In this document: positions 1 through 8,156 of the stretch, piece by piece
Position numbering within the stretch: position 1 is the first letter of the stretch
How the letters are laid out: each line of letters opens with the position of its first letter
From: an uncultured Eubacterium sp.
Lineage (GTDB): Bacteria; Bacillota; Clostridia; Oscillospirales; Acutalibacteraceae
Assembly (NCBI GenBank): GCA_945980015.1
Contig: CAMFQI010000014.1
Location: forward strand, 1-10,284
Direction of reading: 5' to 3'
Length of the DNA: 10,284 nucleotides
Program-made: the position numbers and the translations under genes
Notes under the pieces: model-generated
Seen by the model: the letters and a program-made list of their open reading frames with translations, nothing else
Told to the model about the DNA's origin: nothing
The model's database searches: none

Positions 1-2059
1 CTTCTTCGTTTAATTTTTCTATTGTATTCGCACGTGAAAGAACGCCGCCCTGCTTACCCTTTGAACCGCCCGTCATTGAGCCGCCCGGGTTCATAACCTG
101 ACCGTCGAGGGTTACAATCTTATATTTATTTGAATATCTCTTTGAGATACCTATTGCACAGTCAATATCCTCCGCAACGATAACCCTACCTAAAAGATTA
201 TCAACAATGTCACGGTACTGTGAATCATATTCAACAAGATTGGACGCAATATCAACAAAGCCGAAGTTATCATCAAGATTGCGCTCCTCGATATGTCTGG
301 GCTTAATTGCCGAGATAGGCAAAAATGTTGCTCTGCCTATATTATTTTGCTTCAAATACGCAATAGCTTTTTTTGCGTCGCTCTCGGTGGACACAACTAT
401 ATTTTGCATAGCCGAACCGAGTGCAATTTCAACGGCGGTCGAGCTTTCGTCATCAACCGTAATGAGTTGGCTGAGTGTTCCGTGAATACCCGAAAGTGCC
501 TTCGCCTTGCTTTGCTTCATTACCGCCTTAACGGCACCCGAAAAGCCCTCCATATTCTTTTCAAGCTCGGTGAGCATATTTGCTCTGTCCTGCTTTTCGG
601 CATACTGTCTGCGAAGTCGCTCAACCTTTTCCTTGAGCTCCTCTGCCTTGTCGGTTTTGGATTTGAGCTTCATTCGATAGCCGTCCATCGAATTTTCATA
701 CTCGTCAATTCTCTGCTGAATGAAGCTTAAGTTTTCTTCACCCTCCTGCTTTTGTGAGGCAGTGTATTCAATATCCTTTTCAACTGCCTCAAGCTGTAAG
801 GCTATAGTTTCCTTTCTCGAATTGATTTCCTCAATTGACGAGCTTGCCTGAGAAGCCTTAACCTTACTATCGGAAAGCTTTAAGGTAAGTGACGTCAGCA
901 TTTGGTTTAATTCAACGGTTCTGTCGGAGAATTCCAAATTTTCACTTTGTACCCTGTTAAGCTCGCCTACCGTTTGCTCAAGCTCCTGCCGTTTTTGTTG
1001 GGCTAATTTCTCGTTTTCCTCAACAAGTGCCTGCTTTTGCTCAATTTGAAGCTCAATGCTGCTTCCCGTATCGTCAGCCTCGCTGATGTCCGCCGAAAGT
1101 CTGGCAATCGTTTCGTTATTATGCTCGAGAGTTGCATTGAGTACGGAGATTTCACCGTCCTTGCGAAGCGCCTCTTCTTCATAGCCCGAAGCACCAAGTC
1201 TGCTCTGCTCAATAGCAAGGTTAATCGAAACAATATCGCTTGCAATCTGCTCAATATTCTTTTCAAGTTCTTCTAAATCGTTTTCGCATATTTCATAAGA
1301 AGCTCTTGCGGCGTCGATTTTATGCTCCTGTTCACGAAGTTCAACCGTGAACTTATTGATTTTATTAAGCCAAACGCCTATTTCAAGCGTTTTCTTTTCG
1401 TCGCTGTATTCAAGGAATTTTTGCGCCTTTTCACTCTGCTTTTTTAGTGGACCTACTCTGCCTTCAAGCTCGGCGAGAATGTCCAAAAGTCTTACAAGAT
1501 TTTCCTGAGCCTGCTCCAATCTGCGTTCTGCGTCACGACGCTTATGACGGAAGCGTGAAATACCTGCCGCTTCCTCAAAAAGCTCTCGTCTGTCCTCGTT
1601 TTTTGCAGAAATAATGGAGTCGATTTTGCCCTGACCGACCATTGAATAGCCGTCGGCACCCAAGCCCGTATCCATAAACAGCTCGTGAATATCCTTTCTG
1701 CGAACTGTCTCGCCGTCAATCTTATATTCACTCTCGCCGCTGCGGTAATAACGGCGTGTAACCGTTACAATCTCGCCGTGATTTGCAAGCGAGCCGTCAC
1801 TGTTGTCAAGAGTAAGCACAACCTGTGCAAAGCCGAGCGGCTTTCTGCTTGAGGTTCCGCCGAAAATAACGTCCTCCATCTTTGAGCCTCTCAGGGATTT
1901 TGTGCTTGTTTCACCAAGCACCCACCTTACTGCGTCGGAAATATTGCTCTTGCCCGAGCCGTTAGGTCCGACTACGGCGGTTATACCTTTGCCGAAGGTT
2001 AATTCAGTTTTGTCGGGGAAGGATTTGAACCCCTGCATTTCTAATGTTCTAAGTAGCAT
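1..2059 (-). CDS. smc: Chromosome partition protein SMC, N-terminal 686 residues (C-terminus beyond the left edge)
   Basis: SMC is the ATPase core of bacterial condensin (SMC-ScpAB), which organises and segregates the chromosome. Reading the minus strand from the ATG at 2059 gives an uninterrupted frame to the window edge, with 686 complete codons and no stop. Visible parts, in order: the N-terminal head with the MQGFKSF opening (8-14) and Walker A GPNGSGKSN (31-39); the LRG motif with Arg57; the Q-loop region GQGKID (142-147); a long Glu/Lys/Gln-rich coiled-coil arm (about 165-505); and the hinge (about 505-670), with GRATFLP (575-581) and the Gly-rich NPGGSMTGG (657-665). The return coil and the C-terminal head with the ABC signature and Walker B lie outside. 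The family is usually about 1,150-1,200 residues. The start lies 5 nt after the radical SAM stop with only a weak ribosome site, suggesting translational coupling. It is retained because the family begins just before the GFKSF motif. Identity is very secure. Confidence 0.97.
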   Translation of the reverse strand, partial: MLLRTLEMQGFKSFPDKTELTFGKGITAVVGPNGSGKSNISDAVRWVLGETSTKSLRGSKMEDVIFGGTSSRKPLGFAQVVLTLDNSDGSLANHGEIVTVTRRYYRSGESEYKIDGETVRRKDIHELFMDTGLGADGYSMVGQGKIDSIISAKNEDRRELFEEAAGISRFRHKRRDAERRLEQAQENLVRLLDILAELEGRVGPLKKQSEKAQKFLEYSDEKKTLEIGVWLNKINKFTVELREQEHKIDAARASYEICENDLEELEKNIEQIASDIVSINLAIEQSRLGASGYEEEALRKDGEISVLNATLEHNNETIARLSADISEADDTGSSIELQIEQKQALVEENEKLAQQKRQELEQTVGELNRVQSENLEFSDRTVELNQMLTSLTLKLSDSKVKASQASSSIEEINSRKETIALQLEAVEKDIEYTASQKQEGEENLSFIQQRIDEYENSMDGYRMKLKSKTDKAEELKEKVERLRRQYAEKQDRANMLTELEKNMEGFSGAVKAVMKQSKAKALSGIHGTLSQLITVDDESSTAVEIALGSAMQNIVVSTESDAKKAIAYLKQNNIGRATFLPISAIKPRHIEERNLDDNFGFVDIASNLVEYDSQYRDIVDNLLGRVIVAEDIDCAIGISKRYSNKYKIVTLDGQVMNPGGSMTGGSKGKQGGVLSRANTIEKLNEE

Positions 2060-2064
2060 ATTTT

Positions 2065-3057
2065 TTACCGTCTAACTATTTTTATATCGTCAACGGCAAC
2101 CTTGTCGTTGACCGTTACTTTTATGTTATATCCTGCTTCCATAAGAAAGTAGATGTTTCGCTTTTGTTGTCCCTTAAGCTGTGAAACCGATTTTGAATTA
2201 ACGAATATTTCGTAATCGTCGGGCGGATATTTCAAAATTCTGTTTAGCATAAACCGAGATTTTACGATTTCGCCGAAGCTGTCGTGAAATGCGCCTGCAA
2301 CGATATTCTTTTTAAGCTCAGGCGAAGAATGAAGTCCTAGTCTTATTATTTTTATACCTGCATTTTCAAACATAGCAACGAGCTTTGTGCAGAGATTTGC
2401 CGCATCGTCAACCGTTTGAGCCTTGTATTTTTTCTCCTCCAAAAGACGAGCAAGGTATGTACCCTTAAGCACCGCAGTCGGATAAATGCGAACCGTTGCG
2501 GGAGCAAGGTCAATAATCCTCTGCGCCGTTTGAATTGCCTTTTCGTCCGTGTCCAAATACAATCCTGTCATCATTTGAAGTCCCAGCTCAAAGCCGTACT
2601 CCTTGATAAGCCTTGAAGCATTTTCAACGTCTGCCGAGGTATGACCTCTCAAATTCGCTTTGAGCACCTCGTCGTCCATACTCTGAGCACCGAGCTCTAT
2701 TGAGGTTACGCCGTAGCCTTTGAGTATTTCAAGAACCTCGTCGTCAATTGCGTCGGGGCGTGTTGAAATCCTGATACCCTTTACGCTGCCGTTTTTGACA
2801 TATTCGCCTGCCGCTTCAAGCAGAGAAATCATATACTGCCTGTCAATAGCGGTAAACGAGCCGCCGAAGAAAGCTATTTCGTAAGTATAGCCCTTTCTTT
2901 TCAAGGCGGTTTCAACTGCATTTTTTACATCCTGTGCAGTCGGCTGATTTTCGTTTCCGGTAATCACATTTTGATTACAAAACGAGCATTTATGAGGACA
3001 GCCCAAATGCGGAATAAAAATGCTGATATTCCCTTTTTTTGCAATTATCTCGTTCAT
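2065..3057 (-). CDS. Elp3-like radical SAM protein, substrate unknown
   Basis: A 330-residue radical SAM enzyme, predicted to bind a [4Fe-4S] cluster and cleave S-adenosylmethionine to a 5'-deoxyadenosyl radical. Cys20, Cys24 and Cys27 form the CxxxCxxC cluster motif (GCPHKCSFC). The FFGGSFTAI stretch (63-71) matches the family's GGE-type SAM-binding segment. ISTRPD (97-102), ELGAQSMDDEVL (121-132), the GLQMMTGL region (159-166) and RIYPTAVLKGT (190-200) are typical of the Elp3/YhcC branch. Unlike eukaryotic or archaeal Elp3, it has no room for a C-terminal GNAT acetyltransferase domain. It ends in a short segment (about 281-330) containing KGQQKRNIYFL. Its ATG overlaps the rnc stop by one base (TAATG), with a GGGA ribosome site about 9 nt upstream inside rnc. 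It is followed 5 nt later by smc. Placement beside rnc suggests, but does not show, a role in RNA modification. Family assignment is firm; reaction and substrate are unknown. Confidence 0.9.
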   Translation of the reverse strand: MNEIIAKKGNISIFIPHLGCPHKCSFCNQNVITGNENQPTAQDVKNAVETALKRKGYTYEIAFFGGSFTAIDRQYMISLLEAAGEYVKNGSVKGIRISTRPDAIDDEVLEILKGYGVTSIELGAQSMDDEVLKANLRGHTSADVENASRLIKEYGFELGLQMMTGLYLDTDEKAIQTAQRIIDLAPATVRIYPTAVLKGTYLARLLEEKKYKAQTVDDAANLCTKLVAMFENAGIKIIRLGLHSSPELKKNIVAGAFHDSFGEIVKSRFMLNRILKYPPDDYEIFVNSKSVSQLKGQQKRNIYFLMEAGYNIKVTVNDKVAVDDIKIVRR

Positions 3058-3728
3058 TACACAATTCCCATAAGTGCAAGAGCCTCTCTTGCGGCCTCCT
3101 GTTCAGCCTGCTTCTTGCTTCTTCCTACGCCCGTTCCGACAACATTTGAATTTACAAGCACCTGCGCTTCAAACACTCTGTCGTGGGCAGGTCCGTCCTC
3201 TCGGACAATTACATAATTAAGAGTTTCGTCCTTGTTCTTTTGGATAATCTCCTGCAAGGTCGTTTTGTAATCCTTAACGCCGATATGCGAGGTATCAATA
3301 TCCCTGTCTAAAAAACGCAAAATGTGTTTTTTCGCCTGCTCCATTCCGCCGTCAAGATAAACTGCGGCAATAAGAGCTTCAAAGGCGTTCTCCAAATTCG
3401 AGTCACGGTTTGAGCCGCCTGTTTTCGTTTCGCCTCTGCCTAATTTGAGATATTTGCCCAAATCAATTTCTCTTGCAAAATCCGAAAGCGAACGTGTGCA
3501 AACGAGCGAAGAACGGATTTTTGACAAATCACCCTCCGGCAAATCCGGGAATTTTTCGTACAAAAACTGTGCCGAAACAAGGCTCAAAACTGCGTCTCCT
3601 AAAAATTCCATTCTCTCGTTGTTGATTTTTAGCTGATTATCGTTTGCGTAGCTGCTGTGAGTAAGCGCCTCTTCAAGCAACGCCCTGTTTTTGAAGGAAT
3701 ATTTTATTTTTTCTTCAAGCTTCTCCAT
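3057..3728 (-). CDS. rnc: Ribonuclease III
   Basis: RNase III cleaves double-stranded RNA in rRNA precursors, some mRNAs and antisense duplexes, leaving 2-nt 3' overhangs. It acts as a cytoplasmic homodimer using Mg2+. The 223-residue length is normal. The catalytic domain (about 1-145) carries the signature NERMEFLGDAVL (37-48) with Glu38, Glu41 and Asp45, then Glu65 in LPEGDLS. The second acidic cluster reads ENAFEALIAAVYLDGG (113-128), keeping Glu117 but with Asn114 where the family normally has a metal-binding Asp. I checked the codon and it reads AAC. The double-stranded RNA-binding domain (about 153-221) is complete, from DYKTTLQEI to the basic helix GRSKKQAEQEAAREAL (202-217). The gene starts 2 nt after the plsX stop, without a well-spaced Shine-Dalgarno site (an AAAGGA lies about 18 nt upstream), so coupled translation is likely. 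Its last base is shared with the ATG of the radical SAM gene. Confidence 0.97.
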   Translation of the reverse strand: MEKLEEKIKYSFKNRALLEEALTHSSYANDNQLKINNERMEFLGDAVLSLVSAQFLYEKFPDLPEGDLSKIRSSLVCTRSLSDFAREIDLGKYLKLGRGETKTGGSNRDSNLENAFEALIAAVYLDGGMEQAKKHILRFLDRDIDTSHIGVKDYKTTLQEIIQKNKDETLNYVIVREDGPAHDRVFEAQVLVNSNVVGTGVGRSKKQAEQEAAREALALMGIV

Positions 3729-3730
3729 AA

Positions 3731-4723
3731 TTACTGATTAAATAATTCCTTTTCTATTTTATCAATAAGGTCGGTCTGCAAAAACCAAACCGCCTGCTTT
3801 ACGGCATTTTTGAAACAACGTGCGTCAGCAGAGCCGTGAGCCTTAACAACAGGCTTGCTTACTCCAAGCATTACCGCACCGCCGTATTCCTTATAATCAA
3901 ACTGCTTTTTCATATCGTTTATTCCGTTTTTTACGCCGAGATACGCAAGCTTTGAAAAAGCATTTTTGTAAAATGCGTCCTTTATGCCCTGCATAAGCAC
4001 CTTTGCAACGCCCTCATATGTTTTGAGAATCAAATTACCGGTGAAGCCGTCGGCAACAACAACATCTGCGTCGCCGTAAGGTATTCTTCTGCCCTCAATA
4101 TTTCCGATAAAATTATATCCTGCGTTTTGCATAAGAGAATAGGCTTCCTTAACAACAGGCGTTCCCTTCGTTTCCTCGGCACCGTTATTTGCAAGGGCAA
4201 CTCTCGGATTTTCAACGTTCATTATATTTTCCATATAAAGCGAGCCGAGAAGTCCGAATTGTACGAGATATTCACTTTTGCACTCTGCGTTTGCGCCGCA
4301 GTCCATAAGTACAAACGGCTTATTACTGCTCGGCATAACGGAGGCAATCGCAGGACGCTTAACGCCCTTAATTCGCTTTACTATAAGCGTTGCGCCGACT
4401 GTTATTGCGCCGGTGTTACCTGCGCTGACAAAGGCATCGCCCTCACCGTTTGCAAGCATTTTTAAGCCTTGCGACATTGAGCTGTCGGGCTTTGCCTTAA
4501 GCACGCTTCGAGCCTCGTCACAGTTTTCGATAACCTGTGTGCAATGCAAAATCGTAGTATTTTTCAGCGTAAGCTTGTTATCCTCAACGCATTTTTTTAT
4601 TACGCCCTCATCACCCAAAAGCACAATTTCGTCGATATTAAATTCATCAACTGCGAGCATAGTGCCCTTGATTATCTCAAGCGGTGCATTATCGCCGCCC
4701 ATTGCGTCAATTAGTATCTTCAT
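3731..4723 (-). CDS. plsX: Phosphate acyltransferase PlsX
   Basis: PlsX converts acyl-ACP and phosphate to acyl-phosphate, the donor PlsY uses to acylate glycerol-3-phosphate at the start of phospholipid synthesis. It is a peripheral membrane enzyme. The 330-residue product has the whole family pattern: DAMGGDNAP at the N-terminus (6-14), SAGNTGA (100-106), the MDCGAN segment (140-145), NNGAEETKGTP (179-189), the GNIEGR motif (207-212), VVADGFTGN (222-230), EYGGAVMLGV (279-288) and KAHGSAD (294-300). It begins 4 nt after the trmFO stop with only a weak GGA upstream, so it probably depends on translational coupling. In many Firmicutes plsX is followed by fabD, fabG or acpP before rnc. Here rnc follows after 2 nt, so the acyl carrier protein gene must be elsewhere. 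I see no FapR-type operator in the short junction. Confidence 0.98.
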   Translation of the reverse strand: MKILIDAMGGDNAPLEIIKGTMLAVDEFNIDEIVLLGDEGVIKKCVEDNKLTLKNTTILHCTQVIENCDEARSVLKAKPDSSMSQGLKMLANGEGDAFVSAGNTGAITVGATLIVKRIKGVKRPAIASVMPSSNKPFVLMDCGANAECKSEYLVQFGLLGSLYMENIMNVENPRVALANNGAEETKGTPVVKEAYSLMQNAGYNFIGNIEGRRIPYGDADVVVADGFTGNLILKTYEGVAKVLMQGIKDAFYKNAFSKLAYLGVKNGINDMKKQFDYKEYGGAVMLGVSKPVVKAHGSADARCFKNAVKQAVWFLQTDLIDKIEKELFNQ

Positions 4724-4727
4724 ATTA

Positions 4728-6020
4728 TCAATCCAAACTGTCTATTTCGGCAAGCGACCGCCTCGCCAATGCCGAATAGCGTTCTTTTTTGTCTTTAATT
4801 TTTGGTTCTATTGCAGGAAGTATTCCGAAATTCGCACCCATAGGCTGAAAATTCTTTACACTTTCGTCGCTTATATAATGCGACAACGCACCGAGCATTG
4901 TATTTTCGCTCAAAACGAGCGGTTCTTCATTTTCGGCAAGTCTTACTGCGTTTATTCCCGCAAGTATTCCCGAGCCTGCCGACTCCATATATCCCTCAAC
5001 GCCGGTTATCTGTCCCGCAAAAAAGATATTTGGATTACTTCTCAGGCTGAAATCGGGATTAAGAAGTCGAGGCGAGTTCAAAAATGAGTTGCGGTGCATT
5101 ACTCCGTACCTTACAAACTCTGCATTTTCCAGTCCGGGTATCATCGAAAACACTCTTTTTTGCTCGCCGAACTTCAAATTAGTCTGAAAGCCTACGAGGT
5201 TGAACATTGTTCCTTTGTTGTTCTCTCGGCGAAGCTGAACGCACGCCCAAGGTCTGTGACCGGTATTCGGGTCGATAAGTCCGACAGGCTTCATCGGTCC
5301 GAAGCGAGGAGCGTCCTTGCCTCTTTTTGCCAGCTTCTCTATCGGCATACAACCCTCGTATACATCAAAGTCGTGAACGACTGCGCCCTCGGCGTTGCAA
5401 AGTTCGTCAATAAACGCTTCGTACTGCTCTTTATTAAACGGACAGTTTATATAGTCATCATCACCGCCACGCTCATATCTTGAAGCACCGAACGCCTTAT
5501 TCATATCCACGCTGTCGGCGGTCACTATCGGAGCCGCCGCATCATAAAACGAAAGACAGTCGCCGCAAAGCCTTTGTATTTCGTCAGCCAAAGCTCCCTG
5601 TGTAAGCGGTCCTGTTGCAATGATGAGAATTTCGTCATCACTGCATTCAATTTTTTCATACACCCTGTTTTCGACTGTAATGTTAGGGTGATTTTTTATC
5701 ATATCGGTTACGGTACCGGCAAAATCATTTCTGTCAACCGCAAGCGCTCCGCCTGCGGCAACGGCGCATTGCCTTGCAACAGGAACGGTGAGCGAGCCTA
5801 AACGAGCCATTTCCTCTTTCAAAAGTCCTGCGGCACTCTCTATTCGGGATGCCTTTAAGGAATTTGAGCAAACAAGCTCGGCAAAATATTCGCTTTTATG
5901 CGCCGGAGACATCTGAAGCGGCTTCATTTCAACAAGCGTAACGTCATAACCGCACTCGGCAATCTGCCACGCCGCCTCACACCCTGCAAGACCGGCACCG
6001 ACTACTGTAAATTTCTTCAT
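4728..6020 (-). CDS. trmFO: Methylenetetrahydrofolate--tRNA-(uracil-5-)-methyltransferase TrmFO
   Basis: TrmFO (older name Gid) makes m5U54 in the T-loop of tRNA, using 5,10-methylenetetrahydrofolate as carbon source and FAD/NAD(P)H as reductant. It replaces the SAM-dependent TrmA in many Firmicutes. The 430 residues match the family length. An N-terminal Rossmann FAD-binding motif VVGAGLAGCEAA occupies 6-17. AELVCSNSLKAS holds Cys51, and YEGCMPIEKLAKRG holds Cys224. These two cysteines correspond, with a constant offset of two, to the catalytic Cys53 and Cys226 of the Bacillus subtilis enzyme. FAGQITGVEGYMESAGSG (334-351) is the conserved C-terminal FAD-contacting segment. The ATG has a GGTGA ribosome site 4 nt upstream in the 15-nt gap after topA. 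The dprA-topA-trmFO order is the same as in Bacillus, but xerC and codY do not follow. Confidence 0.98.
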   Translation of the reverse strand: MKKFTVVGAGLAGCEAAWQIAECGYDVTLVEMKPLQMSPAHKSEYFAELVCSNSLKASRIESAAGLLKEEMARLGSLTVPVARQCAVAAGGALAVDRNDFAGTVTDMIKNHPNITVENRVYEKIECSDDEILIIATGPLTQGALADEIQRLCGDCLSFYDAAAPIVTADSVDMNKAFGASRYERGGDDDYINCPFNKEQYEAFIDELCNAEGAVVHDFDVYEGCMPIEKLAKRGKDAPRFGPMKPVGLIDPNTGHRPWACVQLRRENNKGTMFNLVGFQTNLKFGEQKRVFSMIPGLENAEFVRYGVMHRNSFLNSPRLLNPDFSLRSNPNIFFAGQITGVEGYMESAGSGILAGINAVRLAENEEPLVLSENTMLGALSHYISDESVKNFQPMGANFGILPAIEPKIKDKKERYSALARRSLAEIDSLD

Positions 6021-6024
6021 ATAT

Positions 6025-6029
6025 TCACC
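6025..6029 (-). promoter_or_regulatory. Ribosome binding site of trmFO
   Basis: GGTGA lies 4 nt before the trmFO ATG within the 15-nt gap after topA. It is short and closely spaced but usable. Confidence 0.55.
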
Positions 6030-6035
6030 GACCGA

Positions 6036-8141
6036 TTATTTCTTTTTTGGTTCAGCCGTATAGCCGCAGCCCTCGGTATCGGGACAATACAAAATATTAC
6101 CCTTTTTCCTAAACAACGACTTTGAGCATTTCGGACACTTCTCATCGGTTGGGGTGTCCCATGTCATAAAGTTACATTCGGGATAATTTGAGCAGCCGTA
6201 AAACGGAGTTCCCCTCTTCGTCTTTTTCTCTATTACGTCGCCGCCGCACAACGGACATTTAGCGGTCGTTTTTGTTACAAGCGGCTTTGCGTTTCTACAT
6301 TCGGGGAAGCCCGGACAAGCAAGGAATTTACCGAATCTACCAACCTTGACAACCATTTTTCTGCCACACTTTTCGCAGATTTCCTCGGTTTCCTCTTCCT
6401 TGAGCTTAATCTTTACGCCCTGCATATCCTTTTTTGCTTTTTCGAGTGGGTCGATAAAGTCGTCGTAGTAAAGCCTTATCATATCAATATAGTTCTTCTC
6501 GCCGGAGTCGATTTTGTCCAAATCGTCCTCCATTTTCGAGGTGTACTTAACGTTAACTATATTCGGAATTCTCTCCTTGAGAAGATTTGTTACTGCCTCG
6601 CCAAGCTCTGTCGGAACAAACTGCTTACCCTCACGAACAACATATTCCTTTGATAATATCGTGCTTGTGATAGTAACATAGGTTGACGGTCTGCCGACGC
6701 CGTTTTCCTCAAGTGCCTTTGTGAGCGAGGCTTCGGTATATCTTGCAGGAGGCTGAGTAAAATGCTGATTTCCTGCGATTGATTTGAGCTTAAGCACATC
6801 GCCCTGAGCAACGGGAGGAAGCGGAGATTCATTATCCTTTTTCTGTGCGTCGTCCGTCTTTTCCTCGTAGAGTACCGTAAAGCCGTCGAACTTTACGGTG
6901 TAGCCTGCCGCAGAGAACATATAACCGTTTGCGTCAATTTCAACCTTCATAGTTTCCTGAATACAAGAAGCCATAAGCGAAGCAATGAAGCGTTCCCAAA
7001 CGAGCTTATAAATCTTGTATTGGTCTGAGGTAAGCGAGGATTTTACGCTTTCGGGAGTAACGCTCGGCATTGACGGACGAATCGCCTCGTGACCGTCCTG
7101 TGCGTTTCCTCTCGTTTTGTAATATCTCGGAGCAGACGGCAAATATTTTTCGCCGTACTGATTTTTTATAAATTCATTACCTGCCGCACGAGCCTCGTCG
7201 GAAATACGAAGCGAGTCCGTTCTCATATACGTGATAAGACCGACTGTGCCGATACCCTTAACGTCTACGCCCTCGTACAATTCCTGCGCCGCCTTCATTG
7301 TACGGCGAGCCTGAAACGACAGTCTGCGTGACGCCTCCTGCTGTAAGGTTGAAGTGATAAACGGAGGTGCGGGATTTTTCTTTCTTGTACCCTTTTTAAC
7401 ACTGCTTACAACGTACTGTGCATCTTCCAAATCGGCAAGTATTCTGTCAATCTCATCCTTTGTGGGAATTTTGTTTTTATCCGTTCCGACCTTATTTCCG
7501 TCCTTATCCTGAACAAGCGAAGCATTAAAACTCTTTCTGTCGGGCGGGTTAGTAAACTTTGCGTCGATTGTCCAGTATTCCTCCGGGTTAAAGGCACGTA
7601 TCTCGTTTTCCCTATCAACAATAAGTCGAAGTGCAACACTCTGTACTCTGCCGGCGGAAAGACCTCGTCTGATTTTTTGGCTTACAAACGGGGAGAGCTT
7701 ATAGCCGATAAGTCTGTCAAGTATTCTTCTCGCCTGCTGGGCATTTACCAAATCAATATCTATTGCCCTCGGGCTTTCCATTCCGTTTTTTACGCCCGAC
7801 TTTGTTATTTCATTAAAGGTTACTCTGTTTTTGTCATCAAGCTTTAAGCCCAAAATATTTGCAAGATGCCACGAAATTGCTTCTCCCTCACGGTCAGGGT
7901 CGGTTGCAAGATAAACATAATCGGCCTTGCCCGCCTTTGATTTCAGCTCGTCAACAAGATTTTCCTTGCCCTTGATGATTGCGTATTTAGGCTCAAAGTT
8001 GTTTTCTATATCAACGCTAAGTCTTGCGGCAGGCAAATCACGTACATGACCCATCGAGGCGATAACCTCATATCCCTTACCGAGATAGCCCTTGATATTC
8101 TTTGCCTTTGCAGGCGACTCAACTATTACTAATTTTGACAT
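6036..8141 (-). CDS. topA: DNA topoisomerase I (type IA)
   Basis: TopA relaxes negative supercoils by transient single-strand cleavage through a 5'-phosphotyrosine link. The 701-residue product has the TOPRIM domain at the N-terminus (KLVIVESPAKAKNI from residue 3; DPDREGEA at 81-88, with the acidic Mg2+ ligands). The LSAGRVQSVALRLI segment is at 161-174, and the catalytic tyrosine is Tyr305 within GLITYMRTDS. The GVGRPSTY motif is at 481-488. Three C-terminal four-cysteine zinc ribbons follow: Cys589/592/609/615, Cys629/632/650/656 and a more divergent Cys669/672/686/692, ending in a basic tail. Length and architecture are typical of Firmicutes. An AAAGGA ribosome site (8151-8156) lies 9 nt before the ATG, in the 29-nt gap after dprA, the longest gap in the gene cluster. 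No terminator or clear promoter is visible there. Confidence 0.98.
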   Translation of the reverse strand: MSKLVIVESPAKAKNIKGYLGKGYEVIASMGHVRDLPAARLSVDIENNFEPKYAIIKGKENLVDELKSKAGKADYVYLATDPDREGEAISWHLANILGLKLDDKNRVTFNEITKSGVKNGMESPRAIDIDLVNAQQARRILDRLIGYKLSPFVSQKIRRGLSAGRVQSVALRLIVDRENEIRAFNPEEYWTIDAKFTNPPDRKSFNASLVQDKDGNKVGTDKNKIPTKDEIDRILADLEDAQYVVSSVKKGTRKKNPAPPFITSTLQQEASRRLSFQARRTMKAAQELYEGVDVKGIGTVGLITYMRTDSLRISDEARAAGNEFIKNQYGEKYLPSAPRYYKTRGNAQDGHEAIRPSMPSVTPESVKSSLTSDQYKIYKLVWERFIASLMASCIQETMKVEIDANGYMFSAAGYTVKFDGFTVLYEEKTDDAQKKDNESPLPPVAQGDVLKLKSIAGNQHFTQPPARYTEASLTKALEENGVGRPSTYVTITSTILSKEYVVREGKQFVPTELGEAVTNLLKERIPNIVNVKYTSKMEDDLDKIDSGEKNYIDMIRLYYDDFIDPLEKAKKDMQGVKIKLKEEETEEICEKCGRKMVVKVGRFGKFLACPGFPECRNAKPLVTKTTAKCPLCGGDVIEKKTKRGTPFYGCSNYPECNFMTWDTPTDEKCPKCSKSLFRKKGNILYCPDTEGCGYTAEPKKK

Positions 8142-8150
8142 TGTTTTTAT

Positions 8151-8156
8151 TCCTTT
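8151..8156 (-). promoter_or_regulatory. Ribosome binding site of topA
   Basis: AAAGGA lies 9 nt before the topA ATG in the 29-nt dprA-topA gap. It is the best-formed independent ribosome site among the downstream genes, so topA may be translated without coupling to dprA. Confidence 0.75.

Noticed and set aside
207..730. Overlapping plus-strand open frames opposite the SMC hinge and coil
   Set aside because: The minus strand encodes an unbroken SMC reading frame through here, and the plus-strand products are low-complexity shadows.
1..2059. Possible frameshift or decay in smc, since no closed gene is visible in this region
   Set aside because: Codon-by-codon reading from 2059 to base 2 shows no stop or frame change. 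The gene simply has no end inside the window.
4278..5087. A 269-codon open frame on the plus strand across plsX and trmFO
   Set aside because: It lies antisense to two genes with complete family motifs, and its translation has no recognisable domain. It is explained by the codon usage of the minus-strand genes.
6060..6150. Third TopA zinc ribbon suspected of being degenerate
   Set aside because: All four cysteines (669, 672, 686, 692) are present with plausible spacing, so it is only divergent. Variable C-terminal ribbons are normal in TopA.
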